Source of the DNA: Pontibacter sp. E15-1 | GTDB taxonomy: Bacteria > Bacteroidota > Bacteroidia > Cytophagales > Hymenobacteraceae | Direction of reading: 5' to 3' | DNA: 64,000 bases | Assembly (NCBI RefSeq): GCF_022601975.1 | Contig: NZ_JAKVIR010000020.1 | Coordinates: 42,892 to 106,891, forward strand | Shown: positions 26,168-35,656 of the stretch, in pieces | Layout: each line of letters starts with the position of its first letter | Position numbering within the stretch: the stretch's first letter is position 1 | The notes under the pieces: generated by a model | What the model saw: the letters and a program-made list of their open reading frames with translations, nothing else | What the model was told of the DNA's origin: nothing | The model's database searches: none | Position numbers and translations under genes: made by a program

Positions 26168-27031
26168 ATGAGATTGAATAAATTCCTGACGGTACACCTG
26201 CTTTGGCTAACTGCGCTGTTTAGCCCGGCCATTGCACAGCCACAGCAGCTCCAGCTCGTTTCTTCTGATTCGCTGGATATCCTTGCCTCCGACACCACCA
26301 ATGCCATACCTGCCGACTCGATTGTAGCAGGCCAGAAAAATCCTTTCACGGATGCGCAGCGGCTGGAGGCCGACAACAAACGCTACTTCAAGAGAGCCGT
26401 GATTCCGGCTGCCGCGCTGATTGGGGTGGGGCTCTATACCATACAGGGCAACGGTATTTTCAGCAGCTTTGATGCACGCGACGCCCGCAACAATGGCACG
26501 CCCAACTTCAGCACCAAACTAGACGATTACCTGTTCTTCGTGCCGATTGCGTATTTGTACGGTTTCGATGCTCTCTCCTCGCAGAACCGCCACGACATTG
26601 GCCGCCAGACAGGACTGTTGTTTGCCTCCATCGCCCTCACCTCTGCCGTGGTATGGCCCACCAAAACCCTGACCGACATCGACAGGCCCAACGGCGACCC
26701 GACTGCTTTTCCGTCGGGCCATACCGCTTACGCCTTCACCATCGCCACCCTTGTGGATAAGGAATTCCGGCACAAAAGCCCGTGGGTGAGCATCGGCAGT
26801 TACTCCATCGCCACAGCCACCGGTGTGATGCGTGTGCTCAACAACGAACATTGGATGTCGGATGTGCTGGCGGGTGCGGGCGTCGGTATCCTATCGGTAA
26901 ACACGGTATACTGGGTACACGCCAAACTACTAAACAGCCGGGCCCTGAAAAACGCAGGCTTGAACACCTCTTTTGCCCCCACGGTGCTGCCAACCGGCAA
27001 CATGGGCATGCGGCTTTCCATGCAATTTTAA
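26168..27031 (+). CDS. PAP2-family phosphatase, exported
   Basis: A 287-residue protein starting with a signal peptide (MRLNKFLTVHLLWLTALFSP...AIAQ). The three phosphatidic-acid-phosphatase motifs are visible: KTLTDIDRPNG, then PSGHTAYAF, then RVLNNEHWMSDVLAG with its catalytic His and Asp. Family members remove phosphate from lipid phosphates such as undecaprenyl pyrophosphate. The ATG at 26168 is chosen because it starts the signal peptide. A terminator follows at 27053. The 25904-26167 gap holds a small hairpin (AGCGC/GCGC) and no gene. Confidence 0.88.
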   Translation: MRLNKFLTVHLLWLTALFSPAIAQPQQLQLVSSDSLDILASDTTNAIPADSIVAGQKNPFTDAQRLEADNKRYFKRAVIPAAALIGVGLYTIQGNGIFSSFDARDARNNGTPNFSTKLDDYLFFVPIAYLYGFDALSSQNRHDIGRQTGLLFASIALTSAVVWPTKTLTDIDRPNGDPTAFPSGHTAYAFTIATLVDKEFRHKSPWVSIGSYSIATATGVMRVLNNEHWMSDVLAGAGVGILSVNTVYWVHAKLLNSRALKNAGLNTSFAPTVLPTGNMGMRLSMQF

Positions 27032-27052
27032 TGCACTAGCCCTGGCCTAAAG

Positions 27053-27092
27053 AAAAAGGCGCTTCCTCTGTTTCAGCAGGAAGCGCCTTTTT
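27053..27092. terminator. terminator after the PAP2 gene
   Basis: AAAAAGGCGCTTCCT and AGGAAGCGCCTTTTT form a perfect 15-base stem with a ten-base loop, followed by more T residues. It ends 18 bases before the next start codon. Confidence 0.92.
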
Positions 27093-27109
27093 CTTTTTAT
27101 ATTTACCCC

Positions 27110-29536
27110 ATGCCTCTACAACGCCTCTTCCTATCGCTGCTCCTGATCTGTTTCTGCGGGATGGCTGCCGCTGCCCAGGTGCGGGAGGTACAGGGCGTGG
27201 TGCGCGATGCCCAGACCCGAGAGGCGCTTCCGTTTGTCAGCATCACGGCCAATAACGGCGAAACGGGCACGACCACAAACCTGGACGGCGGATATACACT
27301 GCGCCACAACCGCCCGATCCATACCCTCCGGTTTAGCTACGTGGGCTACACGACTCAAGAGATTTCCCCTGATTCTGCAAACGTTATCAACATCTTTCTG
27401 CGGCCTTCGTCGGCACAGCTACAGGAGGTGGTCGTGTTCGGAAGCGGCGAGAACCCGGCGCACCGCATCATCCGGCTGGCTAACCAAAACCGCGAGCAGC
27501 ACCGCCTCGAGAACCTGCAAGCCTATACCTACCGCACCTACAACAAGTTCATCCTGACGGCCACCGACCCCAACGAGCAGGACATGCGCGATACGCTGCG
27601 GCTGGAACCGCAGGACTCTTCCTACCTGCGGATGCGCCAGTTATTAAGCAAGCAGCACTTGTTCTTATTGGAGAGCGTCACGGATTACGCCTTTCTGCAA
27701 CCCAACCTCACGAAAGAAACCATACTGGCCACGCGCGTGTCGGGCTTGCAGCAGCCGAGCTTTGGCATCGTGGCCGCTGAGGCCCGCGACTTTTCGGTGT
27801 ACGACGACATGCCGCTGTTCTTTGGCAAGCGCTACCTCAGCCCGATCAGCACGGGCAGCACCCGCAAGTATGATTTTGTGCTGCAGGAAACCAATGTGCT
27901 GGGCCAGGACACGGTCTATGTCATTTCGTTTAAGCCCATGGAGGGTAAGAACTTCGATGGCTTGCAGGGCCTGCTCTATATCAACAGTAACGGCTGGGCA
28001 GTGCAAAACGTGCTGGCAAAATCCGCTGCCAACGACAAGCGCGGGGTGCAGTTGCAGCAGCAGTACCAGCAGGTAGGCCCGCAGCGGCAGTGGTTCCCAA
28101 CCGAGTTGGATGTGGAGATCACGGTGCCGCAGATCGAGTGGAAAGGCCACCAACCCTACGCCCACCTCCGCACCTATATCACCAACATCAACCTGAACCC
28201 TGCCCTCCGGAAATCAAATTTCAGCGTGATTGCCCTGCAGCAAAAACCCGACGCGCACCTGCAGCCCGACAGCTACTTCCAGCGGTTCCGCCCCGACTCC
28301 CTCACCGCCTTCGAACTCCGCACCTACCAGCAACTCGACAGCGTGGGCAAAGCCCAGAAAATGGACCAGACCATCCGCATCGTGGAGTACCTGACGGCCC
28401 AGCAAATCCCTTTCGGCCCCATCAGCCTGGACCTGAACCGCCTGCTCCGTCTCAGTGACTTTGAGGGATTGCGTTTAGGAATAGGCGCCCATACCAATGA
28501 TCGGCTTTCGGAGCGGCTGAATTTTGGAGGATACTGGGGGTATGGCTTTAAGGATGAGCAGGCAAAGTATGGCGCCGATGCCTCGGTAGTGCTCTACAAG
28601 CCTGCCACACTGCAGTTAAAAGCGGTGTATTTTGAGGATGTGCTGGAGCCCGGGGGCATCCGCCTTCCTTTCCGGCAGCAGCGCAGCCTGCTCGGCAATG
28701 TGCGTCCCGCCGTGCTGCCCGCCCTCGATTATACCACCCATTACAGCGCCGCTTTGTCTGGCAGGTTGCTGCGCTATGGGCAGGCACAGGCCATGCTCCG
28801 GCAAGAGCAGCGCCGCCCGACCTTTGCCTTTAGCAGTACTGAAATGCCCCAGCCAGTGTGTAACCTGACGGAGGCCGTGATGAGTTTCCGGTATGCCTAC
28901 GGCGAGAAGTTTATGCAGCAGTTTAACCAACTGATGCTCATGCCAAGCGAGTACCCGGTGCTGTGGCTGCAGTATACCCGTGGCCTCGATGGCTTGCTGG
29001 AGGGGGATTACGGCTATAACAAGTATGATGTGCGGGCCGAGGCCTCGTTCCGCCACCGTACTTTTGGCGAAAGCCGTTTCATACTGGCTGGCGGGCTGGT
29101 GAAGGGCACAGCTCCTTTTGTGAGCCTCTACAACGGCTACGGCAGCTACAACCCGGATTATTACGTGTATGCCGGCGATGGCTTCGAGACGATGGCCCCG
29201 TATGAGTTTTTCTCTGACCGCTACGCCGCCCTCTTCTTCTCCCAAAACCTCGGAAAGCGCCTGCTCCGCACCGGCTTCTTTAAGCCCGACGTGGTATTGC
29301 TCACCAACATCGGTTTCGGCGACCTGCACCAATCCCTGCAGGAGGTGCTTCCGCAGGATGCCACGTTCCAGACCATGCAGCAAGGCTTTTTTGAGTCGGG
29401 TTTGCTGCTGAACAATATCATCAGCACGCCTTTCTCTGGTATTGGCGTCGGGGCGATTTACCGCTACGGCCCCTATGCATTAAATGAGGTGAAGGATAAC
29501 CTCAAGATCAAGCTAACGCTTTCGCTGGCGTTTTAG
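27110..29536 (+). CDS. DUF5686 outer-membrane-type protein with carboxypeptidase-like regulatory domain
   Basis: An 808-residue protein with a signal peptide (LFLSLLLICFCGMAAAAQ). Residues about 24-102 are a CarboxypepD_reg-like beta-sandwich (VQGVVRDAQTREALPFVSI, LRFSYVGYTTQEI) as found before TonB-dependent and related proteins. The rest is DUF5686: a periplasmic part with FDGLQGLLYINSNGWAV and a C-terminal region of alternating beta-strands that suggests an outer-membrane barrel. The family is common in Bacteroidota and uncharacterised. It has no partner gene; a long repeat-rich gap follows. Confidence 0.85.
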   Translation: MPLQRLFLSLLLICFCGMAAAAQVREVQGVVRDAQTREALPFVSITANNGETGTTTNLDGGYTLRHNRPIHTLRFSYVGYTTQEISPDSANVINIFLRPSSAQLQEVVVFGSGENPAHRIIRLANQNREQHRLENLQAYTYRTYNKFILTATDPNEQDMRDTLRLEPQDSSYLRMRQLLSKQHLFLLESVTDYAFLQPNLTKETILATRVSGLQQPSFGIVAAEARDFSVYDDMPLFFGKRYLSPISTGSTRKYDFVLQETNVLGQDTVYVISFKPMEGKNFDGLQGLLYINSNGWAVQNVLAKSAANDKRGVQLQQQYQQVGPQRQWFPTELDVEITVPQIEWKGHQPYAHLRTYITNINLNPALRKSNFSVIALQQKPDAHLQPDSYFQRFRPDSLTAFELRTYQQLDSVGKAQKMDQTIRIVEYLTAQQIPFGPISLDLNRLLRLSDFEGLRLGIGAHTNDRLSERLNFGGYWGYGFKDEQAKYGADASVVLYKPATLQLKAVYFEDVLEPGGIRLPFRQQRSLLGNVRPAVLPALDYTTHYSAALSGRLLRYGQAQAMLRQEQRRPTFAFSSTEMPQPVCNLTEAVMSFRYAYGEKFMQQFNQLMLMPSEYPVLWLQYTRGLDGLLEGDYGYNKYDVRAEASFRHRTFGESRFILAGGLVKGTAPFVSLYNGYGSYNPDYYVYAGDGFETMAPYEFFSDRYAALFFSQNLGKRLLRTGFFKPDVVLLTNIGFGDLHQSLQEVLPQDATFQTMQQGFFESGLLLNNIISTPFSGIGVGAIYRYGPYALNEVKDNLKIKLTLSLAF

Positions 29537-29572
29537 GGCCGTTTCGATCTATCAAACAAGGCACTGCCCCAT

Positions 29573-29690
29573 CTGTCATCCTGTAAAGAAATTTGGCAGA
29601 AACAGAGAGCCCTTTCCTCCGGGAGGTTAAGCTCATACTACTTGTGGGGGTATGGCCATGCTTCAACCAAGATCCTTTCAGGATGACAGG
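29573..29690. repeat. dispersed inverted-repeat element (GTCATCCTG type)
   Basis: Outer ends CTGTCATCCTGTAAAG (29573-29588) and CTTTCAGGATGACAGG (29675-29690) are near-perfect inverted repeats. The arrangement is like the element at 15911-16020, with different ends. Confidence 0.75.
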
Positions 29691-29760
29691 AATAGGAGTA
29701 TGAAGCAGCCCTGCTTTCAGGAGAGTCTGCTAAAATGTAACCCACCCCTAACCCCGCCGA

Positions 29761-29932
29761 GGAGCAGGGCCGTTTCATTCTAATAAAATCTATACTTGCG
29801 TTGTAAGTTGTCTTGCACTCAACCTGCATTTTTGGCTCTCCGAGCCAGTCGAGTCAGAGACTCAACCTTACTTGTTAGTCACGAATCTAGAGATTCGCGC
29901 CAGGTAATACTAGAATGAAACGGCCCTGCTCC
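29761..29932. repeat. 172-base element with 22-base perfect inverted ends
   Basis: Starts GGAGCAGGGCCGTTTCATTC (plus TA) at 29761-29782 and ends with the exact complement at 29911-29932. Inside are the 26-base repeat at 29845-29870 and a small GAATCT/AGATTC hairpin. No reading frame of note lies within it. The 29537-30101 gap contains only this, the preceding element and a terminator. Confidence 0.85.
29845..29870 (-). repeat. 26-base dispersed repeat with hairpin, copy 2
   Basis: Inverted relative to 3731-3756, with two differences. Its palindromic core is GTCGAGTCagaGACTC. Confidence 0.8.
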
Positions 29933-30037
29933 GGGGAGAGGAATTGTACTTATTGAAAGGAATGGTTATACGGTATGATAAATTGATATGGATATACTAC
30001 CGCCTCGCAACAACTCATTTCAGCCAAACACAGACAA

Positions 30038-30078
30038 AAAAATCCCCCTGCCTCAGTTAAGAAACAGGGGGATTTTAT
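30038..30078 (-). terminator. terminator of gmd
   Basis: AATCCCCCTG (ending at 30050) and CAGGGGGATT (from 30065) form the stem; on the minus strand a run of T residues follows. It lies 25 bases past the gmd stop codon. Confidence 0.85.
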
Positions 30079-30101
30079 ACCTAGCGCTAGGCTTGTTTTT
30101 T

Positions 30102-31214
30102 CTATTCGTGATAGTTTAGAATACGGTGACCGCCTTCGGCCAGGTAGGTGTCGCGCTTGAAGAGGGCCACATCTGCCTGCATCATGTCCTGCACCAACGC
30201 CTTGAGGTCGTATTTCGGTACCCAGCCCAGTTTCTCTTTTGATTTAGTCGCGTCGCCAATCAGCAAATCCACCTCCGTCGGGCGGAAGTAGTTTGCGTCT
30301 ACGCTCACCACCTCTTTGCCGGTCTCCAACTGGTACTCCGAGTTGTTGCAGACCTTCACGAAGCCTTTCTCCTCGGCGCCTTCGCCTCTGAACTCCAGCT
30401 CCACGCCTACCTCGGCGAAGGCCATCTTTACGAAGTCGCGCACCGTGGTGGTCACGCCTGTCGCGATCACGAAGTCCTCCGGGGTGTCCTGCTGCAGGAT
30501 GCGCCACATGGCCTCCACGTAGTCCTTGGCATGGCCCCAGTCGCGCTTGGAGTCCAGGTTACCCAGGTATAGTTTGTCTTGTAAGCCCATGGCGATACGC
30601 GCCGCGGCCCTTGTGATCTTGCGCGTCACAAACGTCTCGCCCCGCAGTGGCGACTCGTGGTTGAACAGGATACCGTTGGTGGCGAACATGCCGTAGGCCT
30701 CGCGGTAGTTTACCGTGATCCAGTAAGCGTAGAGCTTTGCCACCGCGTAAGGCGAGCGCGGGTAGAAAGGCGTCGTCTCTGACTGCGGCACCGCCTGCAC
30801 CAAACCATACAGTTCAGACGTTGATGCCTGGTAAACCCTTGTCTTTTCAGTTAATCCTAAGATACGGATGGCCTCCAGTATGCGCAGCGTGCCGATGCCA
30901 TCGGCGTTGGCCGTGTACTCGGGCGTGTCGAAGCTCACCTTCACATGGCTCATGGCCGCCAGATTGTAGATCTCGTCGGGCTGCGTCTCCTGGATGATGC
31001 GGATGATGTTGGTGGAGTCGGTCAGGTCGCCGTAGTGCATCTTGAAGCGCACGTCGCTCTCGTGCGGGTCCTGGTATAAGTGGTCCACCCGGTCGGTGTT
31101 GAACATGGAGCTGCGGCGCTTGAGGCCATGCACCATGTATCCTTTTTCCAATAAGAGCTCGGCCAGGTACGCCCCGTCCTGCCCCGTGATGCCTGTGATA
31201 AGGGCTACTTTCAT
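30102..31214 (-). CDS. gmd: GDP-mannose 4,6-dehydratase
   Basis: A 370-residue extended short-chain dehydrogenase. [19 protein letters not shown] is the NADP-binding glycine motif, and [12 protein letters not shown] holds the catalytic Tyr and Lys. It converts GDP-mannose to GDP-4-keto-6-deoxymannose, the first step of GDP-L-fucose synthesis. The next enzyme is encoded by fcl, directly upstream on the same strand. The gap between them (31215-31325) is filled largely by an AT-rich repeat that ends at the gmd ATG. Confidence 0.96.
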   Translation of the reverse strand: MKVALITGITGQDGAYLAELLLEKGYMVHGLKRRSSMFNTDRVDHLYQDPHESDVRFKMHYGDLTDSTNIIRIIQETQPDEIYNLAAMSHVKVSFDTPEYTANADGIGTLRILEAIRILGLTEKTRVYQASTSELYGLVQAVPQSETTPFYPRSPYAVAKLYAYWITVNYREAYGMFATNGILFNHESPLRGETFVTRKITRAAARIAMGLQDKLYLGNLDSKRDWGHAKDYVEAMWRILQQDTPEDFVIATGVTTTVRDFVKMAFAEVGVELEFRGEGAEEKGFVKVCNNSEYQLETGKEVVSVDANYFRPTEVDLLIGDATKSKEKLGWVPKYDLKALVQDMMQADVALFKRDTYLAEGGHRILNYHE

Positions 31215-31215
31215 G

Positions 31216-31285
31216 TGAGTTACGAATTATGAGTTACGAATTACGAATGTCAGTTCCGAATTCCGGGTTACGAGTTCCGAGTTTT
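31216..31285 (-). repeat. AT-rich repeat abutting the gmd start
   Basis: In coding orientation it reads as repeated AATTCGTAA and AACTCGTAA units, ending two bases before the ATG. It belongs to the same family as 16050-16083. Confidence 0.8.
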
Positions 31286-31325
31286 TTCCCTGGAACGCTA
31301 TGTTATATATCTGTCTTGTGTATGC

Positions 31326-32267
31326 TTATCTTTCGGCTACGGTCTCCTGGGAGAGGAAGTCGGCGTAGGTCAGGGCGATGCCCTCTTTCAGTTCGGTGGT
31401 ATGGTGCCAGCCCAGGTTGTGCAGCTTGGTCACGTCCATGAGTTTGCGGGGGGTGCCGTCTGGCTTTGTGGTGTCGAGGCGAAGTTCGCCTGTGTAGCCC
31501 ACCGTCTCCTTCACCAGCTCGGCCAGTTCTTTAATGGACAAATCCTCGCCGGTGCCCACGTTCACCAGCTCGCGGCCCGAATAGGTCTCCATCAAAAAGA
31601 GGCAGGCCTGGGCCAGGTCGTCGGCGAAGAGGAACTCGCGCAGTGGGCTGCCCGTGCCCCAGATCGTGACCGCCTCCGCCCCGCTCTCCTTTGCCTCGTG
31701 GAAGCGGCGGATGAGGGCCGGCAGCACGTGCGAGTTCTGCGGGTGGTAGTTGTCGTTGTAACCGTAGAGGTTGGTGGGCATGGCGCTGATGAAGTCGCAG
31801 CCGTACTGGTCGCGGTAGGCCTCGCAGAGCTTGATGCCCGCGATCTTGGCGATGGCGTAGGGCTCGTTGGTCGGCTCCAGCTCCCCGGTCAGTAGATACT
31901 CTTCTTTCAGGGGCTGCGGGGCGAGCTTGGGATAGATGCAGGAAGAGCCCAAAAAGAGCAGCTTCTTCGCGCCCGTCTCGTAGGCAGCGTGGATGATGTT
32001 AGCCTCAATCATGAGGTTGTCGTAGAGGAAGTCGGCGCGGTAGGTGTTGTTGGCCACGATGCCCCCCACCTTGGCCGCCGCCAGGAAAACAAACCCCGGC
32101 TTCTCCTCGGAGAAGAAGACCTTCACCGCCGCCTGGTCCCGCAGGTCCAGTTCCGCAGAGCGCCGCACGATAATGTTGGTATAGCCTTCCGCCTCCAGCG
32201 CCCGCACGATGGCCGAGCCCACCATGCCCCGGTGCCCCGCCACGTATATCTTCGAATCTTTTTGCAT
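31326..32267 (-). CDS. fcl: GDP-L-fucose synthase
   Basis: A 313-residue epimerase/reductase. [19 protein letters not shown] is the nucleotide-binding motif, GSSCIYPK carries the catalytic Ser, and [16 protein letters not shown] the catalytic Tyr and Lys. It epimerises and reduces the Gmd product to GDP-L-fucose. Together the two enzymes supply fucose for surface polysaccharide or O-antigen. It is the first gene of a two-gene unit transcribed divergently from nnr. Confidence 0.95.
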   Translation of the reverse strand: MQKDSKIYVAGHRGMVGSAIVRALEAEGYTNIIVRRSAELDLRDQAAVKVFFSEEKPGFVFLAAAKVGGIVANNTYRADFLYDNLMIEANIIHAAYETGAKKLLFLGSSCIYPKLAPQPLKEEYLLTGELEPTNEPYAIAKIAGIKLCEAYRDQYGCDFISAMPTNLYGYNDNYHPQNSHVLPALIRRFHEAKESGAEAVTIWGTGSPLREFLFADDLAQACLFLMETYSGRELVNVGTGEDLSIKELAELVKETVGYTGELRLDTTKPDGTPRKLMDVTKLHNLGWHHTTELKEGIALTYADFLSQETVAER

Positions 32268-32425
32268 GTATAATGTATAGAACGTTAATCAGTTGAGAAG
32301 ATTAACAAGAGCTTGTACTGCTTTCCCTCAGCAGAGTTGCACCGCTTTGAATCATTCTTTAATAACTCAAACTATATATAACCATGATCATATATTTAGG
32401 CTACTACCGGCCCTTGTTACCTCCA

Positions 32426-32433
32426 CAAAGATA
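32426..32433 (-). promoter_or_regulatory. putative -7 element for fcl-gmd
   Basis: TATCTTTG on the minus strand matches TAnnTTTG, 159 bases before the fcl start. It lies in the divergent fcl/nnr gap; no clear -33 element was fixed. Confidence 0.4.
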
Positions 32434-32486
32434 AACATCCCTGCCTTAAAGTTAGTATAGGGAGGGAACCTGCAACCGCTATCCCT

Positions 32487-34004
32487 ATGAAACTCCTGAC
32501 CGCCGCTCAAACCCGCGAAGCCGATGCACAGACCATCCGCGAAGAGGGCATACCTTCCGTAGACCTGATGGAACGTGCCGCCAAAGCCTTTACTGGTTGG
32601 TTCGAGAACAAATTTCAGCCTTCCGAGGAAATCTTCGTGTTCTGCGGCCCCGGCAACAACGGCGGCGATGGCCTGGCTGTGGCCCGGTTGCTGCAGCAGC
32701 GCAACTATACCGTGCAGGTATACCTGGTGGGCGACACCGCCAAAGCCTCCGAAGATTTCAAAACCAACCTGGGCCGCCTGCCCGAGGAGATAACGCCCCA
32801 ACACATTCAGGCGGAGCAGGAAATACCAGAACTGCCACTGTGCGCCTGCGTGATTGACGCGCTCTTCGGCACCGGCCTTACCCGCCCCGTAACGGGCTTG
32901 TATGAGGAAGTGGTGGAGCAACTCAACAACAGCGGGGCCTGCATCACCGCTATCGATATTCCCTCCGGCCTTTACACCGATAGCCAAACACCCGAGGACA
33001 GCACCATCATCCGGGCGGAGTATACCGTCAGCTTTCAGTTGCCCAAGCTGGCGTTTTTTCTGCCGCAGCACGAGGAGTTTGTGGGCGAATGGCATGTGGT
33101 GCCCATCGGGCTTAGCGCACGGTACATCGCCGGTGTGAAAACGCACCTTTGCTATACCACCAAACAGGATGTGCAGCACATGCTGAAGCACCGGAAAAAA
33201 TTCTCGCACAAAGGCCTGTATGGGCATGCGCTGCTGCTGGCCGGAGGGTATGGCAAGATGGGGGCAGCGGTGCTGGCCGCAAGGGCCTGCCTGAAAAGCG
33301 GTGTCGGGCTGCTGACCATCCAGGCGCCGTCGGTGGGGTATACCGTGCTGCAAACGGCGGTGCCGGAGGCCATGACCCTGACAGACGCAAACCGCAAGCA
33401 CCTCTCTGAGCTACCGGAGGAAATTGACAAGTTTAACGTGATCGGCGTTGGGCCGGGCATCGGAACAGCCCCTCCCACCAAAACCGCAATCGGAGAGTTG
33501 CTCGCCACCGCCACACACCCCTTGGTTATTGATGCCGATGCTATCAACATCATTGCTGGCAGCGACCGGCTGCTGGGGCAGATACCGAAAAACAGGGTGA
33601 TCTTTACGCCGCACCCGAAGGAGTTTGAGCGGATAGCCGGCAAATCAGAAAATGACTACGAACGCATGGAGCGCCTCCGTGCGTTTTGCCAGCGGCACCA
33701 GTGCTACGTTACTTTAAAAGGGAGCCATACCGCCATCGGCACGCCGGAGGGGAATGTGTTCTTTAACACCACCGGTAACTCCGGGATGGCCACAGGCGGC
33801 ACAGGCGACGTGCTGACAGGTATGATTACGGCGTTGGTGGCCCAGCACTATTCGCTGGAGGAGGCTTGCCTGCTCGGCGTGTATGTGCACGGGCTGGCCG
33901 GCGACCTGGCTCTGCAAACTGTGGGCGCCATCAGCATGATGGCGACCGACCTGATTGAGCACCTGCCCAAAGCGTTTATGTGTTTGCAGCAACCTGCGCC
34001 ATAG
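32487..34004 (+). CDS. nnr: bifunctional NAD(P)H-hydrate epimerase/dehydratase
   Basis: A 505-residue fusion. Residues about 1-215 are the YjeF N-terminal epimerase (CGPGNNGGDGLAVARLL). Residues about 225-500 are the ribokinase-like dehydratase, with GVGPGIGT, the NGMATGGTGDVLTG-like segment (SGMATGGTGDVLTGMI) and HGLAGDLA. It repairs damaged NAD(P)HX hydrates, turning them back to NAD(P)H with ADP or ATP. The gene converges on the UbiA-like gene, with the last 29 bases overlapping tail to tail. Confidence 0.95.
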   Translation: MKLLTAAQTREADAQTIREEGIPSVDLMERAAKAFTGWFENKFQPSEEIFVFCGPGNNGGDGLAVARLLQQRNYTVQVYLVGDTAKASEDFKTNLGRLPEEITPQHIQAEQEIPELPLCACVIDALFGTGLTRPVTGLYEEVVEQLNNSGACITAIDIPSGLYTDSQTPEDSTIIRAEYTVSFQLPKLAFFLPQHEEFVGEWHVVPIGLSARYIAGVKTHLCYTTKQDVQHMLKHRKKFSHKGLYGHALLLAGGYGKMGAAVLAARACLKSGVGLLTIQAPSVGYTVLQTAVPEAMTLTDANRKHLSELPEEIDKFNVIGVGPGIGTAPPTKTAIGELLATATHPLVIDADAINIIAGSDRLLGQIPKNRVIFTPHPKEFERIAGKSENDYERMERLRAFCQRHQCYVTLKGSHTAIGTPEGNVFFNTTGNSGMATGGTGDVLTGMITALVAQHYSLEEACLLGVYVHGLAGDLALQTVGAISMMATDLIEHLPKAFMCLQQPAP

Positions 34005-34902
34005 CCAGGTATACCAGGCCCGCATGCAGCAGCATGGCACCATCCGCCAGCAAGGCATAGTATATCCGCGGTTTGTTTTCGGAGGACAAAGAGACGACCA
34101 CCGCGGCGGCTGCGGCACTACTGACTAGCGCCCACAGCACCGCACCTTGCTCTGAACTCACTAAAAGCATGGTATAAATTGCTAGCAAGCCCAGCGACAG
34201 CAGCTTGGTGTTGCGCACGCCTACCCAGCCAGGAAACGTGAGAGTATTGGTGGTGCGGTCGTAGGTATAATCCCGGATATCGAAGAGCAGCGCGAGGGCA
34301 AGGATGAACAGGAAACGGCGCAGGAAGAACCACAGCGCCGTTGGCTCCCATACCTGCATGCCCGCCTGCATCAGCGGGAAAAGCGCCGTAACGGCCGCCC
34401 ATACATAGGCGATCAGGAACACCTTGAGCAGCGGCACGCTGCGCAGGGGCCGCACCTTCCGGGCCTTGAACATGATGGGCACGGTATACCCGATCGAGAT
34501 GAGGGCCAGGTGCGCCATTACCCAGCCGTTGATCCGGAGCCCAAACTGGATGTATACCACGGCGGCAGCGCCTATACTGACGATGCCCAGCGCCGCCAGC
34601 AGCCTCTTGTTTTTTTGGCCCCAGTCGTCGCTTTGCTTATACCTTGTTTGCCGTGGGTGGCGCAGCATGCTTTGCACGCTGCTCAGGTTGTAGATGAACA
34701 GGGTGGCCAGAAAAGCAAATCCCGCCATCGGCAGCGACACCGGCACCCCGGCCAGCAGGTATGTTTCCACGGTCAGGCTAAAGGCGCAGCACGAGATGAA
34801 CACGCTGCTGTACAGCAGCCAGCCCAGCACGCGCTCGCCCAGTGGGTGAGGTGCCACTCCCGCCATGCGGTTGCCGGTGCCGATGCTCGTGTGCTGTTCC
34901 AT
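33976..34902 (-). CDS. UbiA-like membrane protein
   Basis: A 308-residue protein with about eight or nine membrane helices. The second Asp-rich signature of UbiA prenyltransferases is recognisable (LLFDIRDYTYDR, about residues 210-221). The first one, normally NxxxDxxxD, is not: the aligned stretch reads FIYNLSSVQSML, without acidic residues. This suggests a divergent or non-prenyltransferase member. The start is the ATG at 34902. It overlaps the nnr 3' end by 29 bases on the opposite strand. Function unknown. Confidence 0.7.
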   Translation of the reverse strand: MEQHTSIGTGNRMAGVAPHPLGERVLGWLLYSSVFISCCAFSLTVETYLLAGVPVSLPMAGFAFLATLFIYNLSSVQSMLRHPRQTRYKQSDDWGQKNKRLLAALGIVSIGAAAVVYIQFGLRINGWVMAHLALISIGYTVPIMFKARKVRPLRSVPLLKVFLIAYVWAAVTALFPLMQAGMQVWEPTALWFFLRRFLFILALALLFDIRDYTYDRTTNTLTFPGWVGVRNTKLLSLGLLAIYTMLLVSSEQGAVLWALVSSAAAAAVVVSLSSENKPRIYYALLADGAMLLHAGLVYLAMAQVAANT

Positions 34903-34967
34903 CCTGTCCTGCAATTACGCAACAAATCCGCCCTCATTCAAATACCCGGGCGCATCTGCGCTAAAAA

Positions 34968-35008
34968 CCAAAAAGCCCGGCAACGGAAGATCCACGCCAG
35001 GCTTTACA
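34968..35008 (-). terminator. weak terminator after ppa
   Basis: AAAGCCCGGC and GCCAGGCTTT form an imperfect stem with A/T-rich flanks, about 20 bases beyond the stop of the minus-strand pyrophosphatase gene. Confidence 0.5.
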
Positions 35009-35024
35009 GGAAAAGTAATATTTT

Positions 35025-35597
35025 TTAAAGCGCCTTCTCTTTTTTCTTAGGCTCCCCGAAGGTGGCGTTATATAGCTCGATGCTGTCCTGAATGATCTTG
35101 TAAGCGTGCTCGCGGCCCAGGAACTGCTCTACCACTACCTCTTTGTGCTCCAGTTTCTTGTAGTCTTCAAAGAAGCGGCGCATCTCCAGCAGGGTGTGCG
35201 GCGGCAACTCAGAGATATCGTTGATGTGGCGCACAGACATGTCGTTGTAGGCCACGGCGATGATCTTGTCGTCTTCCTCGTTGTTGTCGATCATCTGCAT
35301 CACCCCGATCACTTTCGCGTCGATCAGGCACATCGGCTGCACGTCGATCGAGCAGATCACCAGGATGTCCAGCGGGTCCTTGTCGTCGCAGTACGTCTGC
35401 GGGATAAAGCCGTAGTTGGCCGGGTAATTTACAGACGAGAAAAGCACGCGGTCAAGTTTCAGCATGCCGCTATCCTTGTCCAGCTCATACTTGGCCTTTG
35501 AGCCCTTTGGGATTTCGATGATCGCCGAAAGGATTGCCGGCGCCTCGTCTCCGTAGCTCACGCCATGCCAGGGGTTGTTGTTTTCTGTATTCTCCAT
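35025..35597 (-). CDS. ppa: inorganic pyrophosphatase, family I
   Basis: A 190-residue soluble family I pyrophosphatase. The core [20 protein letters not shown] with [25 protein letters not shown] contains the metal-binding Asp cluster. It hydrolyses pyrophosphate made in biosynthesis and thus drives those reactions. It is the downstream neighbour of the alkaline phosphatase on the same strand (59-base gap), so the two phosphate-releasing enzymes may be co-transcribed. Confidence 0.95.
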   Translation of the reverse strand: MENTENNNPWHGVSYGDEAPAILSAIIEIPKGSKAKYELDKDSGMLKLDRVLFSSVNYPANYGFIPQTYCDDKDPLDILVICSIDVQPMCLIDAKVIGVMQMIDNNEEDDKIIAVAYNDMSVRHINDISELPPHTLLEMRRFFEDYKKLEHKEVVVEQFLGREHAYKIIQDSIELYNATFGEPKKKEKAL

Positions 35598-35656
35598 ATC
35601 GTTTTTTAATTTTGATGCGCGCTCCGGTTCACACTCCGCTTCGTGCGCTATTGTTA

